NCBI GenBank assembly: GCA_018335585.1
Contig: JAGXRZ010000052.1
Coordinates: 18,977-82,976, forward strand
DNA length: 64,000 nt
Direction: 5' to 3'
DNA from: Selenomonadales bacterium
GTDB taxonomy: Bacteria; Bacillota; UBA994
The notes beneath the pieces were generated by a model. That model had not been told where the DNA came from, made no database searches, and worked only from the letters and a program-made list of their open reading frames with translations. Shown here in pieces: positions 33,764 through 42,288 of this stretch (position 1 is its first letter; every line of letters begins with the position of its first letter). The position numbers and the translations under genes are program-made.

Positions 33764-34717
33764 TTACGCTGCCCCCCGTACAGAGCCAAAGCTCTTCCCG
33801 AGTGTGTAACGGTCAATCAGTGGTGTACAGGCATTCATAATCAAGATAGCGAAAGTTACTCCCTCCGGCAAGCCGCCGTAAAGCCTAATGATAGCCGTTA
33901 TAATGCCGGCACCGACACCCATCACAATGCGCCCCCGCTTAGTAATAGGTGAGGTTGTCCAGTCCGTGGCCATAAAAAACGCGCCGAGTATGAGTCCGCC
34001 GGATAGCACATGAAAGATTGGGTCGCCGGCAAAGAACGCGGTTTGCCCTTCCCGCGGCAATATCCATGTTAAGAGCGCCACGGTACCTATGAAGGAGGCC
34101 GGTATTTTCCAATCAATGATCTTGAGATTAATGAGCAGCAGACCCCCAACTAACAGAAGAAAGACCGACATTTCGCCAAGACTCCCGGGCCTAAACCCAA
34201 GGAACAAGTCAAAATGGGAGGGCACGGCATTCCCTGCGCGGTAGGCAGCCAGCGGCGTTGCGGCTGAAACTAACCCCGGCCCGACCCAGCTAGTCATGCG
34301 TGCCGGCCAGGAAACGACGAGAATTGCACGCGCCGCCAAGGCTGGGTTAAAGGGGTTGTGTCCGATGCCGCCAAAGACCTGTTTTCCAATGCCGATGGCT
34401 AAAACCGCGCCAATGGCCACCAACCACCAAGGTGCGCCGGCGGGGACGTTAAGCGCCAAGAGCAGGCCTGTCACGGCGGCACTGCCGTCGAAAGCAGGCG
34501 AGATGGGTTTATGCCGCAGTTTAAGAATTAACGCTTCGCAAAGAACGGCAGACGCAATTCCTGCAACTAAGAGCAGCAGGACGTAAGCGCCATAGTAGTA
34601 GACGGCGAACAGAGAGGCCGGCGCTAACGCAGCTAACACCCAAAGCATGGCCCGCCGCACGCTGTTTTGGCTGTGTACATGAGGAGAGGACGATACCAGA
34701 AGCTTTTTAATCTCCAT
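33764..34717 (-). CDS. rnfD: Rnf complex subunit RnfD (FMN-bearing membrane subunit)
   Basis: Membrane subunit with covalent FMN. 317 residues and about ten helices; GGIGHNPFNPALAARAILVVSWPARM and the flavinylation motif VSAATPLAAY (~residues 152-161; Thr of SAAT is the expected FMN site) are present, as is the C-terminal PEGVTFAILIMNACTPLID. The adjacent ApbE supports flavinylation. Its stop is 1 bp from rnfE, leaving no room for rnfG. Confidence 0.96.
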   Translation of the reverse strand: MEIKKLLVSSSPHVHSQNSVRRAMLWVLAALAPASLFAVYYYGAYVLLLLVAGIASAVLCEALILKLRHKPISPAFDGSAAVTGLLLALNVPAGAPWWLVAIGAVLAIGIGKQVFGGIGHNPFNPALAARAILVVSWPARMTSWVGPGLVSAATPLAAYRAGNAVPSHFDLFLGFRPGSLGEMSVFLLLVGGLLLINLKIIDWKIPASFIGTVALLTWILPREGQTAFFAGDPIFHVLSGGLILGAFFMATDWTTSPITKRGRIVMGVGAGIITAIIRLYGGLPEGVTFAILIMNACTPLIDRYTLGKSFGSVRGAA

Positions 34718-34734
34718 TTTGTGTGCTTCCTCCT

Positions 34735-36051
34735 CTAGCTACCGCGGTTGCGCTCTGCGTAAATGTCTGACTTCGCACGCCGTATCCACTGTACCAAAGG
34801 AATGCGCGACGGGCAAACATAGGTGCAGGCCCCGCACTCATGGCATTCTAAGGCGCCGTACTTCTCTGCTTCCTCCGTACGGCCGCGCTCACCATACTGC
34901 GCAATGAGGGTTGGGTAAATGAGCATCGGACAGGCGTCTATACATGCAGCACAGCGCACGCAGGTCATGGCCTCGGCAGCAGGAGACTCGGCACGGGACA
35001 ACGCGAGAATGCCCGAGGTGCACTTGCATACCGGTACGTTTGGCGTATACATGGCCATACCCATCATCGGGCCGCCGGAAAGCAGCTTGTGTGGCTCGCC
35101 CACGAGGCCCCTCGCTGCCAATATGTCGCCGAAAGTAGTGCCGATGCGCACTAAGACATTGCCCGGGCGCTCTACGCAGGCTCCGTCAACCGTTACCACG
35201 CGTTCGATGGAAGGCCACCCTGTGCGCAGACTCGCGGCTATGGCCTGTGCCGTATGCACGTTGTTTACGATCACGCCGATATGGACAGGACGCTTGCCCT
35301 TAGGAACCCGGCGCCCCAGGCAGGCGGCAATCAGTTGCTGCTCGGCCCCTTGGGGGTACTTTACCGCTAGGGGAACAATGCTAATATTAGGGTCGTTCGC
35401 TATCGCCCCGCGGAGCTCGGCAATAGCGTCTTGCTTGTTAAGCTCAATCCCGATAAAGCCACGCGCAACGCCGGTTGCTTTCATCAGGCACTTTAACCCG
35501 AGCACCACGTCTTGTGCCCACTCCACCATAATGCGGTGGTCTGTAGTGAGATACGGTTCGCACTCGGCTCCGTTAAGCAGCACAGCGTCTAAAGTCACTC
35601 CGGCCGGAGGGGTGAGCTTAATATGCGTAGGGAAGCCGCCGCCCCCCATGCCGACAATCCCGGCTTCGCGAATCCAGGTCACTAAGTCGGCCGGGGACAA
35701 ATCCTCTAAGCGCTTCGGCTCTATTGACGGATGCACTTCATCGGCATAATCATTCTCAATGACTACCGACAGCACCTCGCGCCCGTTTGGGTGCGCCCGC
35801 TTCTCTATGGCCGTAACGCGGCCGGAAACCGAAGCATGCACGGGACAGGCAATTGCTGCCTCGCTCTCGCCAATTTTCTGCCCTAACAGCACTCTGTCAC
35901 CTACTGCCACGAGTGAAGCATTTGTCGCTCCGATATGCTGCAGCAAAGGGATGACCACGGTCTTAGGCGCAGGCAGGCGTTCAATAGGTAGGGAACACGT
36001 CCTGTCCTTCCGACAGGGAGGATGTACTCCCCCAGTATAAGATCTAGCCAC
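34735..36051 (-). CDS. rnfC: Rnf complex subunit RnfC (NADH-binding)
   Basis: Cytoplasmic subunit that reduces NAD+ using electrons from ferredoxin. 438 residues: the N-terminal GGVHPP segment, NADH/FMN-type motif GIVGMGGGGFPTHIKL (~residues 130-145), DAVLLNGAECEPYLTTD, and two CxxCxxCxxxC motifs (CVRCAACIDACP, CHECGACTYVCP). GTG start at 36051 has AGGAG 9 nt upstream. First gene of the operon, about 50-75 bp downstream of a candidate promoter. Confidence 0.96.
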   Translation of the reverse strand: MARSYTGGVHPPCRKDRTCSLPIERLPAPKTVVIPLLQHIGATNASLVAVGDRVLLGQKIGESEAAIACPVHASVSGRVTAIEKRAHPNGREVLSVVIENDYADEVHPSIEPKRLEDLSPADLVTWIREAGIVGMGGGGFPTHIKLTPPAGVTLDAVLLNGAECEPYLTTDHRIMVEWAQDVVLGLKCLMKATGVARGFIGIELNKQDAIAELRGAIANDPNISIVPLAVKYPQGAEQQLIAACLGRRVPKGKRPVHIGVIVNNVHTAQAIAASLRTGWPSIERVVTVDGACVERPGNVLVRIGTTFGDILAARGLVGEPHKLLSGGPMMGMAMYTPNVPVCKCTSGILALSRAESPAAEAMTCVRCAACIDACPMLIYPTLIAQYGERGRTEEAEKYGALECHECGACTYVCPSRIPLVQWIRRAKSDIYAERNRGS

Positions 36052-36097
36052 TCTCAGTCACTCCTAGAATGCAGAGTAAACGCGTAACACTCTTTTC

Positions 36098-36126
36098 AGT
36101 CTACACGACTGAGCTTGACAAAACAA
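36098..36126 (-). promoter_or_regulatory. Candidate promoter of the rnf operon
   Basis: Minus-strand TTGTTT (36121-36126), 17-bp spacer, TAGACT (36098-36103). Three and four of six bases match consensus. It lies between the hyd terminator and rnfC and is the best-spaced candidate I found there. Confidence 0.35.
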
Positions 36127-36149
36127 TAACTTGCGACATCTTTATCGAC

Positions 36150-36179
36150 GGAAAAAAAGAGCGGTTTCGACACCGCTCC
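36150..36179 (-). terminator. Terminator of the hydrogenase operon
   Basis: Minus-strand stem GAGCGGT/ACCGCTC with a 6-nt loop followed by seven Ts. It stands 25 bp after the hydA stop, so the hyd and rnf operons are separate transcripts. Confidence 0.85.
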
Positions 36180-36203
36180 AGAGATTTTGTCTCTACTATT
36201 ATC

Positions 36204-37955
36204 CTACTGCTTTCTCCACGGGAAACGACCGCGCGCCGTATACGAAGTATGCAAGAGGTGATGCGCTTTTTCGCCGCCTACTTCACCGAGGTAGACTTCG
36301 TAGAGACGTTGCACCGCAGGATTCTCATGGCTCTTGCGCAGCTTCTGCCCCTTGTCAATCGCGTAGATACTGCTTTGGCGAGCCTGCTTCGCTTCCATAG
36401 CGTCTTCGCGCCGCGTACGAGGCTGACCGCCGCCGCCGAGACACCCGCTAGGACAGCCCATGATTTCGATAAAGTGATAGCTCTCACCTGACTCAATGCG
36501 CGAGAGCAGCTCGCGGGCATTAGCGAGGCCGCTGACGACGGCTACCCTAATCGTGCCAAGCCGTGGGATATCGACTGTAGCCTCCCGCACGCCATGCATG
36601 CCGCGGACTTGTACAAAGTCAAGCTGCTCGAGCGGTTCTTTAGCTATCCATTCGTAAGCGGTGCGCAAGGCTGCCTCCATTACGCCGCCGCTCGCGCCGA
36701 AGATAACCCCGGCACCTGTCGACAAGCCGAGCGGTGCATCAAACTCCGACGTGGGGAGACTGGCTAGATCTATACCTGCCGTACGGAACATACGCGCTAG
36801 CTCGCGCGTCGTCAGTACTGCGTCTAAATCCCGCTGTCCGTCGTGTCCCATTTCGCTGCGAGCCGCCTCGTATTTCTTAGCCGTACAAGGCATAACAGAG
36901 ACCGAGAAGATTTTTTCTGCCGGTAGTTTCACTACCTTCTCCGCGTAATAGCTCTTAATTAGCGCGGCCATCATCTGCTGCGGTGACTTACAGGTAGAGA
37001 GATGCGGCAGGAACTCGGGGAAATAATGCTCCGCAAACTTAACCCACCCGGGGCTGCACGAGGTAACGAGCGGCAGCACGCCGCCGTGCGTTATTCTGTG
37101 AATCAACTCGTTGGCCTCTTCCAAGATAGTAAGGTCGGCCGCGAAATCGGTATCGAAGACGGCCGAGAAGCCGAGCATGCGCAGGCCCGTGACCATTTGG
37201 CCCGTGGTAACTGCGCCGCGGGGCAAGCCAAATTCCTCGCCAATCGCTACGCGCACAGCCGGGGCAACCTGCACGACTGTGTGTTTCCCCGTGCCGATGG
37301 CACTGAACACGGGTTCGATAGCGTCTACTTCGGTGATTGCGCCGGTCGGACAAACTGCGGAACACTGCCCGCAGAAGACGCAGGCAGCCTGTCCGAGCGG
37401 CCTGTTCGCATCCGGGCTGACCACTGTCTCAAAGCCTCTGGCCACTGTGGAAAGAACGCCTACACCTTGCACGGCGTGGCAAACTGCCATGCAGCGCCGA
37501 CATAGGATACACTTGTTGGGGTCGCGAAAGAGGGCGGGGTTCGACAGGTCAAGCGGCCAGTCAGACTTCTCGCCGACCCACGGTACCGCTGTCACGCCGA
37601 GGTCGTGTGATAACTTCTGCAATTCGCAGTTGGTATTGCGGGCACAGGTAAGGCAGGTGGTGGGATGGTTAGAGAGCAAGAGCTCTACATTCATCTTGCG
37701 CGCCTTGCGTACCGCGGGAGTGTTTGTGCGCACAGACATGCCCGTTGTAGCCGGCAGGACGCAGGCAGCCTGCAATCCGCGCCCTCCTTCGAGTTCCACC
37801 AAACAGACGCGGCACGCGCCAATTTCATTAATGCCTTCCATGTAGCAGAGTGTGGGAATGTCTACGCCGGCTGCGCGAGCGGCCTGCAGTACAGTGCTGC
37901 CCTCCGCAACCTCAACCACGCGGCCGTCTATGGTTACTTTAATCATTTCCTGCAT
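36204..37955 (-). CDS. hydA: Electron-bifurcating [FeFe]-hydrogenase catalytic subunit HydA
   Basis: Makes or consumes H2; with HydB and HydC it couples ferredoxin and NADH. N-terminal [2Fe-2S] domain (CYMEGINEIGACRVCLVE), His-Cys and 4Fe-4S sites (CLTCARNTNCELQ, CILCRRCMAVC, CVFCGQCSAVCP), then the H-cluster domain with all three motifs: TSCSPGW, MPCTAKK and EIMGCPSGCLGGGGQP. 583 residues, typical of group A3 trimeric enzymes. ATG 37955 has GGAGG 7 nt upstream. Last gene of the operon. Confidence 0.96.
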   Translation of the reverse strand: MQEMIKVTIDGRVVEVAEGSTVLQAARAAGVDIPTLCYMEGINEIGACRVCLVELEGGRGLQAACVLPATTGMSVRTNTPAVRKARKMNVELLLSNHPTTCLTCARNTNCELQKLSHDLGVTAVPWVGEKSDWPLDLSNPALFRDPNKCILCRRCMAVCHAVQGVGVLSTVARGFETVVSPDANRPLGQAACVFCGQCSAVCPTGAITEVDAIEPVFSAIGTGKHTVVQVAPAVRVAIGEEFGLPRGAVTTGQMVTGLRMLGFSAVFDTDFAADLTILEEANELIHRITHGGVLPLVTSCSPGWVKFAEHYFPEFLPHLSTCKSPQQMMAALIKSYYAEKVVKLPAEKIFSVSVMPCTAKKYEAARSEMGHDGQRDLDAVLTTRELARMFRTAGIDLASLPTSEFDAPLGLSTGAGVIFGASGGVMEAALRTAYEWIAKEPLEQLDFVQVRGMHGVREATVDIPRLGTIRVAVVSGLANARELLSRIESGESYHFIEIMGCPSGCLGGGGQPRTRREDAMEAKQARQSSIYAIDKGQKLRKSHENPAVQRLYEVYLGEVGGEKAHHLLHTSYTARGRFPWRKQ

Positions 37956-37970
37956 GCTTGCACCTCCACG

Positions 37971-39764
37971 TTAAGCCCGCACTACTGCGCCAAACGGACA
38001 CTTTTCTAGACAGGCGCTACACTTGACACACTTCTGGCGTTCGATGCGATATAGCTCTTTAGGCTTACCCTTAATCGCGGCAGTCGGGCAAACTCTTGCG
38101 CAGAGACCGCAACCGCGACACTTGTCCGGGATAATATTAAAGTTTAGCAACGCTTGACATGCTCCTGCCGGGCAGCGCTTATCGTAGATATGCGCCTCGT
38201 ACTCGGCGCGGAACTGCTTAAGCATGGAGAGCACCGGATTCGGTGCAGACTGCCCGAGCCCGCACAGCGAGGTCGACTTGATGTTTTCGGCTAGAGCTAG
38301 CAGTGCGGGAATATCGCTTTCGCGCCCTTCCCCTGCCGTGATGCGGTCTAGTATCTCTAGCATGCGCTTAGTGCCGATACGACACGGCGTGCATTTACCA
38401 CAGGATTCATCGCGCGTAAAATCTAAGAAGAAGCGCGCCATATCCACCATGCAGGCGTTCTCATCCATGACAATCAGACCGCCTGAACCCATCATACTGC
38501 CGGCCTGCAGGAGCGTCTCGTATTCCATAGGAATCTCTAGGTGTTCCTTCGTCAGGCAGCCGCCCGAAGGACCGCCCGTCTGTGCCGCCTTAAACTCCTT
38601 GCCGCCGGGAATGCCGCCGCACACATCGAACACTAACTGCCTGAGCGTAATGCCCATGGGAACTTCCACTAAGCCGGTATTGTTGATGTTGCCGGCCACA
38701 GCGAAGACCTTTGTGCCTTTGCTTTTTTCGGTGCCGATGCGCGCGTACCAGGCCGCGCCGTGCAAAATGATGGGACAGATGTTGGCAAAGGTTTCGACGT
38801 TGTTAATGAGAGTAGGCTTGCCCCACAACCCCTTGGCGGCTGGGTAGGGCGGACGGGGCCGCGGCTCACCGCGCCTTCCTTCGATGGAAGCGATGAGCGC
38901 AGTTTCTTCACCGCAGACAAAGGCTCCGGCGCCGACGCGTATCTCTAGGTCAAACCTAAAGCCTGTACCAAAGATATTATCCCCAATGAAGCCATACTCA
39001 CGCGCCTGTTCGATAGCGTGCTGTAGCCGCTTTACCGCTAGAGGGTACTCGGCGCGCACGTAGACGTACCCTTGGTTAGCGCCCACGGCAAAGCCCGCAA
39101 TGGCCATAGCTTCAATCACGGCATGTGGGTCGCCCTCTAAGATGCTGCGGTCCATAAAGGCACCGGGGTCGCCCTCGTCGGCATTACAGACCACGTACTT
39201 AACTTCGGAGGGAGCCTGCGCCGTGAACTGCCACTTAAGACCCGTGGGAAAGCCCGCGCCGCCCCGACCGCGTAAGCCGGAAGCCTTAATCGTCGCAATG
39301 ACCTCTTCGCCGGTCATGGTCGTCAGCACGCGCGCTAGAGCTTCATAGCCGTCGCGGGCAATGTACTCCTCGATTACTTCCGGGTTGATGACGCCGGTAT
39401 TACGCAGCGCGATACGCAGCTGACGATTGAAAAACTCCATCTCGCCGTAAGTCTGAACTATTTGGCTGGTTAAGGGATCGCGGTACAAAAGGCGCTGTAC
39501 CGGGCGACCTTTGAGTAAATGCTCGTTCGCGATTTCCCTGGCGTCTGCAGCGGTCACATTACGATAAAAAATTCCTTCTGGGTAAACGACCAGAACCGGG
39601 CCCAAATCGCAGGTGCCGATACATCCCGTCTCGATTACCTTGATTTCTCGGTCAAGTCCTAGCTTAGCGATTTCGTCTACGAGCGCCTCCTCCGTCACCA
39701 AACACCCGGAGGACACGCAACCGGCCCCAGCGCACACAAGCACATGTGATCTAAACAGATTCAA
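37971..39764 (-). CDS. hydB: Bifurcating hydrogenase subunit HydB (NuoF-like)
   Basis: Flavin- and NAD-binding subunit, probable bifurcation site. N-terminal thioredoxin-like [2Fe-2S] domain (CAGAGCVSSGC, then GCIGTCDLGP), FMN/NADH fold with GRGGAGFPTGLKW (~165) and ADEGDPGAFMDR, [4Fe-4S] motif SCGKCTPCRIGTKR (~465), and a C-terminal two-cluster ferredoxin (CRGCGLCARVCP, CVKCSACLEKCP). 597 residues. 15 bp before hydA. All parts expected of HydB are present. Confidence 0.96.
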   Translation of the reverse strand: MNLFRSHVLVCAGAGCVSSGCLVTEEALVDEIAKLGLDREIKVIETGCIGTCDLGPVLVVYPEGIFYRNVTAADAREIANEHLLKGRPVQRLLYRDPLTSQIVQTYGEMEFFNRQLRIALRNTGVINPEVIEEYIARDGYEALARVLTTMTGEEVIATIKASGLRGRGGAGFPTGLKWQFTAQAPSEVKYVVCNADEGDPGAFMDRSILEGDPHAVIEAMAIAGFAVGANQGYVYVRAEYPLAVKRLQHAIEQAREYGFIGDNIFGTGFRFDLEIRVGAGAFVCGEETALIASIEGRRGEPRPRPPYPAAKGLWGKPTLINNVETFANICPIILHGAAWYARIGTEKSKGTKVFAVAGNINNTGLVEVPMGITLRQLVFDVCGGIPGGKEFKAAQTGGPSGGCLTKEHLEIPMEYETLLQAGSMMGSGGLIVMDENACMVDMARFFLDFTRDESCGKCTPCRIGTKRMLEILDRITAGEGRESDIPALLALAENIKSTSLCGLGQSAPNPVLSMLKQFRAEYEAHIYDKRCPAGACQALLNFNIIPDKCRGCGLCARVCPTAAIKGKPKELYRIERQKCVKCSACLEKCPFGAVVRA

Positions 39765-39775
39765 GATAACCCCTC

Positions 39776-40132
39776 CTAGTTGCGCGTAACCCAGTCTTCT
39801 ATGACCCGGCCACCCTGCACGTGCTCGCGCACGATACGACGTGCTTTCTCGGCATTGACGCGCGCATACAGCGTGCGAACCCCGTTGGCGTTAACCTCCA
39901 CGATAGGTTCGCGGTCGCATAGCCCCATGCAGCCCACCGGCGTCACAGAAACACCCACTAGGCCGCGCGCGGCAATCTCCTGCATAAATGCATTAAGCGT
40001 CTCGCGCGCTCCTGCGGCAATGCCACAAGTACCCATGGTTACGTTTATCCGCACTTCGGGCTCTCCCTCGCGGAGCTTAGTCATTTGGCGAACTTCTTCA
40101 CGCAGCTTGCGCAAATCGGCAACCGTCTTCAC
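39776..40132 (-). CDS. HndB-like thioredoxin-fold [2Fe-2S] protein
   Basis: 118 residues resembling Hnd subunit B of NADP-reducing hydrogenase: MGTCGIAAGA and PVGCMGLCDREP provide the four Cys of a thioredoxin-like [2Fe-2S] cluster. Located between an ATPase-fold gene and hydB, overlapping the former by 4 bp. Likely an auxiliary electron carrier of the HydABC-type complex; its necessity differs among organisms. Confidence 0.88.
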   Translation of the reverse strand: MKTVADLRKLREEVRQMTKLREGEPEVRINVTMGTCGIAAGARETLNAFMQEIAARGLVGVSVTPVGCMGLCDREPIVEVNANGVRTLYARVNAEKARRIVREHVQGGRVIEDWVTRN

Positions 40133-40671
40133 TGCTCTCCCCCCACTTGCTTCTCATGTTCCGCAATGTAATCCCTGAGCCACGCAATGATGCGCGGGTT
40201 CTTAATCTCGTCGCCACACAATTGTCTAATCTCTCTACTGTCAAGCAAAAATACTTCCCCATCTACCTCGTGCCGATAGACCACGTCGACATGGTGCACC
40301 GCAAACACGGCTGCTAGCGTGTCGGCCATGCTACCTAAGGGCGCCCTATCGATATGGTCTAGGGCAAAAATCGCGACAACTTCCGTGCCCTTTCCTGGGG
40401 ACGAGGTGATGGAGAAGGAACCGTTACACTGCTCGGCGGCCGCCTTGAGCAGAGGAATGCCCAGTCCCACTTTGCGCGTAGTGCGCGTAGTGAAGAACGG
40501 GTCAGTCACAGCCGTTAACGTCGCTTGGTCCATACCTCTGCCGTTATCGCTTATCTTTACGGTCAGGCGATTCTCCTGCCTGCATTCGGTGATGGCAATG
40601 CCAACCTCCGATGCACCTGCTTCTACGCAGTTCTGTACTAAGTCAAGGATGTGTAGCGCTATCTCTTCCAT
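40129..40671 (-). CDS. Histidine-kinase-like ATPase domain protein in the hyd operon
   Basis: 180 residues of GHKL ATPase fold without transmembrane or dimerization parts: N box ILDLVQNCVEAGASEV, G1 DNGRGMDQ, G2 GLGIPLLKAAAEQ and SPGKGTEV. No His phosphoacceptor is seen. Such genes recur between hydC and hydB in Clostridia. Might phosphorylate or bind a partner and regulate hydrogenase, but no target is known. Start 1 bp after the hydC stop. Confidence 0.85.
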   Translation of the reverse strand: MEEIALHILDLVQNCVEAGASEVGIAITECRQENRLTVKISDNGRGMDQATLTAVTDPFFTTRTTRKVGLGIPLLKAAAEQCNGSFSITSSPGKGTEVVAIFALDHIDRAPLGSMADTLAAVFAVHHVDVVYRHEVDGEVFLLDSREIRQLCGDEIKNPRIIAWLRDYIAEHEKQVGGEQ

Positions 40672-40672
40672 C

Positions 40673-41161
40673 TTAGTATTTAGTGAGGACCTCTTTTACT
40701 TTCTCTACCTGCAGACGCCCGTACACATCCTCATTAATTGTAATTACCGGCGCAAGGCCGCAGGCGCCGATGCAGCGCGTAACCTCGAGAGTGAACTTGC
40801 CGTCGGGAGTAGTGTCGTTTACCTTGATGCTTAGCTCTTTCTCTAGCTCGGCAAGCACTTGCGCGGCGCCGCGCACATAACATGCCGTGCCCAGACACAC
40901 CCCAATTTTATACTTACCGCGCGGCTTGAGCGAGAAGAGAGAGTAAAACGTCGTTACTCCGTACACCTCACTTAGCGGTACGTTAAGAGCCTCTGCCACC
41001 TTCTCCTGCACTTCCTCTGAGACATAGCCAAATACATCTTGCGCGGCGTGCAGCACTTGAATCAGCGCGCCGGCATTGCCGCGATGTGCGTTGAGTATAT
41101 CCTCTAGGATTTCCCAACGCGGGTCGTGTTCGACGTTAGAGCCACATTTGCAGACTGACAT
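40673..41161 (-). CDS. hydC: Bifurcating hydrogenase subunit HydC (NuoE-like)
   Basis: Small [2Fe-2S] subunit. 162 residues: helical N-terminus (VSEEVQEKVAEALNVPLSEV), FYSLFSLKPRGKYKIGVCLGTACYVRGA and VTRCIGACGLAPVITI give the C-x4-C...C-x3-C ligand set of the NuoE/HydC family. It carries no signal. An N-terminal CKCGSNVEHD adds two extra Cys. First catalytic-complex gene of the operon, downstream of the PHP gene. Confidence 0.95.
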   Translation of the reverse strand: MSVCKCGSNVEHDPRWEILEDILNAHRGNAGALIQVLHAAQDVFGYVSEEVQEKVAEALNVPLSEVYGVTTFYSLFSLKPRGKYKIGVCLGTACYVRGAAQVLAELEKELSIKVNDTTPDGKFTLEVTRCIGACGLAPVITINEDVYGRLQVEKVKEVLTKY

Positions 41162-41214
41162 CTAGATACCTCCTTAACTTGTCTGGTGATGATTTTCACT
41201 AGCAGCGCCATAAA

Positions 41215-41910
41215 TTAGTACTTTGAGAGCGCCATTATAACGCCTAACGGCGATGATAGTGCAATATCGAGTTCCCAAGGGGTACTCCCGGCGAGCGTTG
41301 AGAGGTTGTGTGCGTCGGAGTTGACGACATAAGGATAGCTGCGCGTCGATGCGGGCTGCTTGCCGCGCTTAGACACCTCTACTACGCGCACTCCTAGGTG
41401 TTCAGGTACAAATCCTAGCTGCACAGCCATGCCGTAGCTCTTATCTACATGTGCAGGTATCACTACCCCGCCGAGCCGCGCTGCCTCCCAGCAAATGTCA
41501 TCTACAGAGAGCGAGGTCGGCGACAGAAGCAGTTTGTCTTCCCAGCCAATGATTTTGCTCTCGGCATCGAACAAGTATTGCTGGCCAAACACTTCGGCGT
41601 CGCATCGCCTGCTAGGCAAAGCGTCAAATACGTAGCAGTCGAAACTCTCGGCGACAGCGAGGTTTGGAAACAAGCACAGGATATGCACGTCTTCTCGCGA
41701 CCAAACTTCAAGCCCCGGGACTACTATCAGCCGATCCCCCGCTGCCTCGGTTACGGCGCGGGCATTGCGCGCCGTATTGTGGTCGGTCACGGCAATGACC
41801 TGTGCGCCGACCAACAGGGCCATATTGACGATGTTTCTTGGCGTCATCTCCGGCGACGCACACGGGGATAAGGCGCTGTGAATATGCAGGTCACAGCGCA
41901 CCTTAGGCAC
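41215..41910 (-). CDS. PHP-domain phosphoesterase in the hyd operon
   Basis: 231 residues of PHP metallo-phosphoesterase fold: RCDLHIHSALSPC (metal ligands HxH), VIAVTDHN, PAHVDKS and NSDAHN. Domain fragments of this type accompany DRTGG proteins and hydrogenase genes in Clostridia. Predicted cytoplasmic, three metal ions. Overlaps the DRTGG gene by 8 bp. The substrate is unknown; a nucleotide or phosphoester signal linked to the sensory hydrogenase is an inference. Confidence 0.88.
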   Translation of the reverse strand: MPKVRCDLHIHSALSPCASPEMTPRNIVNMALLVGAQVIAVTDHNTARNARAVTEAAGDRLIVVPGLEVWSREDVHILCLFPNLAVAESFDCYVFDALPSRRCDAEVFGQQYLFDAESKIIGWEDKLLLSPTSLSVDDICWEAARLGGVVIPAHVDKSYGMAVQLGFVPEHLGVRVVEVSKRGKQPASTRSYPYVVNSDAHNLSTLAGSTPWELDIALSSPLGVIMALSKY

Positions 41911-42253
41911 GGTGACACCCCTTAATCCCTAGGGCATACATTTTGCCGACAAGCTCAAACGCTGGCACCTCGCTAAATAGTACCACGACACTCTCCGCTT
42001 GAGCTTTACTGACTAGCTCCGGCGACGGCTCTTTGCAGTTAACGAGGACAACCGCCGCAAGTCCGAGCAGAGAGGCCACGGCGATAACGTTGCGATGCGA
42101 CTGGCGCGTCACCCATACGCAATCAAGGGCGCCGTGTGCTAAAACATCACTTAGCATATCGGAAACGTACCCGCCGGATACATGCCGCTCGAGGTGCTCC
42201 TCACCGCATACTACGCGCAAGTCGAGTGCTTCTACCAGTGCCTTGAGATTCAT
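41903..42253 (-). CDS. DRTGG-domain protein
   Basis: 116 residues covering the DRTGG fold (ALDLRVVCGEEHLERHVSGGYVSDMLSDVL, DCVWVTRQSH and AAVVLVNCKEPSPE). In other proteins this domain sits beside CBS domains or phosphotransacetylase and is thought to bind nucleotides. Located between a PHP phosphoesterase and a HydS-like gene. Function unknown; a ligand-binding role in the same regulatory module is plausible. Confidence 0.85.
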   Translation of the reverse strand: MNLKALVEALDLRVVCGEEHLERHVSGGYVSDMLSDVLAHGALDCVWVTRQSHRNVIAVASLLGLAAVVLVNCKEPSPELVSKAQAESVVVLFSEVPAFELVGKMYALGIKGCHRA

Positions 42254-42288
42254 CGTCAGTCAGTCTCCTCTTTAGTGCAAATCGGTTA

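Noticed and set aside
33763..33816. Longer rnfE start within rnfD
   Set aside because: The ATG at 33762 gives the family-like N-terminus; the extension is antisense-free but overlaps rnfD coding by 54 bp with no supporting motif.
33143..33952. 269-codon plus-strand ORF
   Set aside because: Antisense to rnfE and rnfD, both with clear motifs.
34919..35749. 276-codon plus-strand ORF
   Set aside because: Antisense to rnfC; no domain.
36069..36491. 140-codon plus-strand ORF over the hyd/rnf intergenic gap and hydA end
   Set aside because: Mostly antisense to hydA, no SD, contains the operon terminator, and no recognisable domain.
37111..37845. 244-codon plus-strand ORF
   Set aside because: Fully antisense to the well-supported hydA; Ser/Thr/Pro-rich composition typical of a reverse-frame shadow in GC-rich DNA.
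38224..38847. 207-codon plus-strand ORF
   Set aside because: Antisense to hydB.
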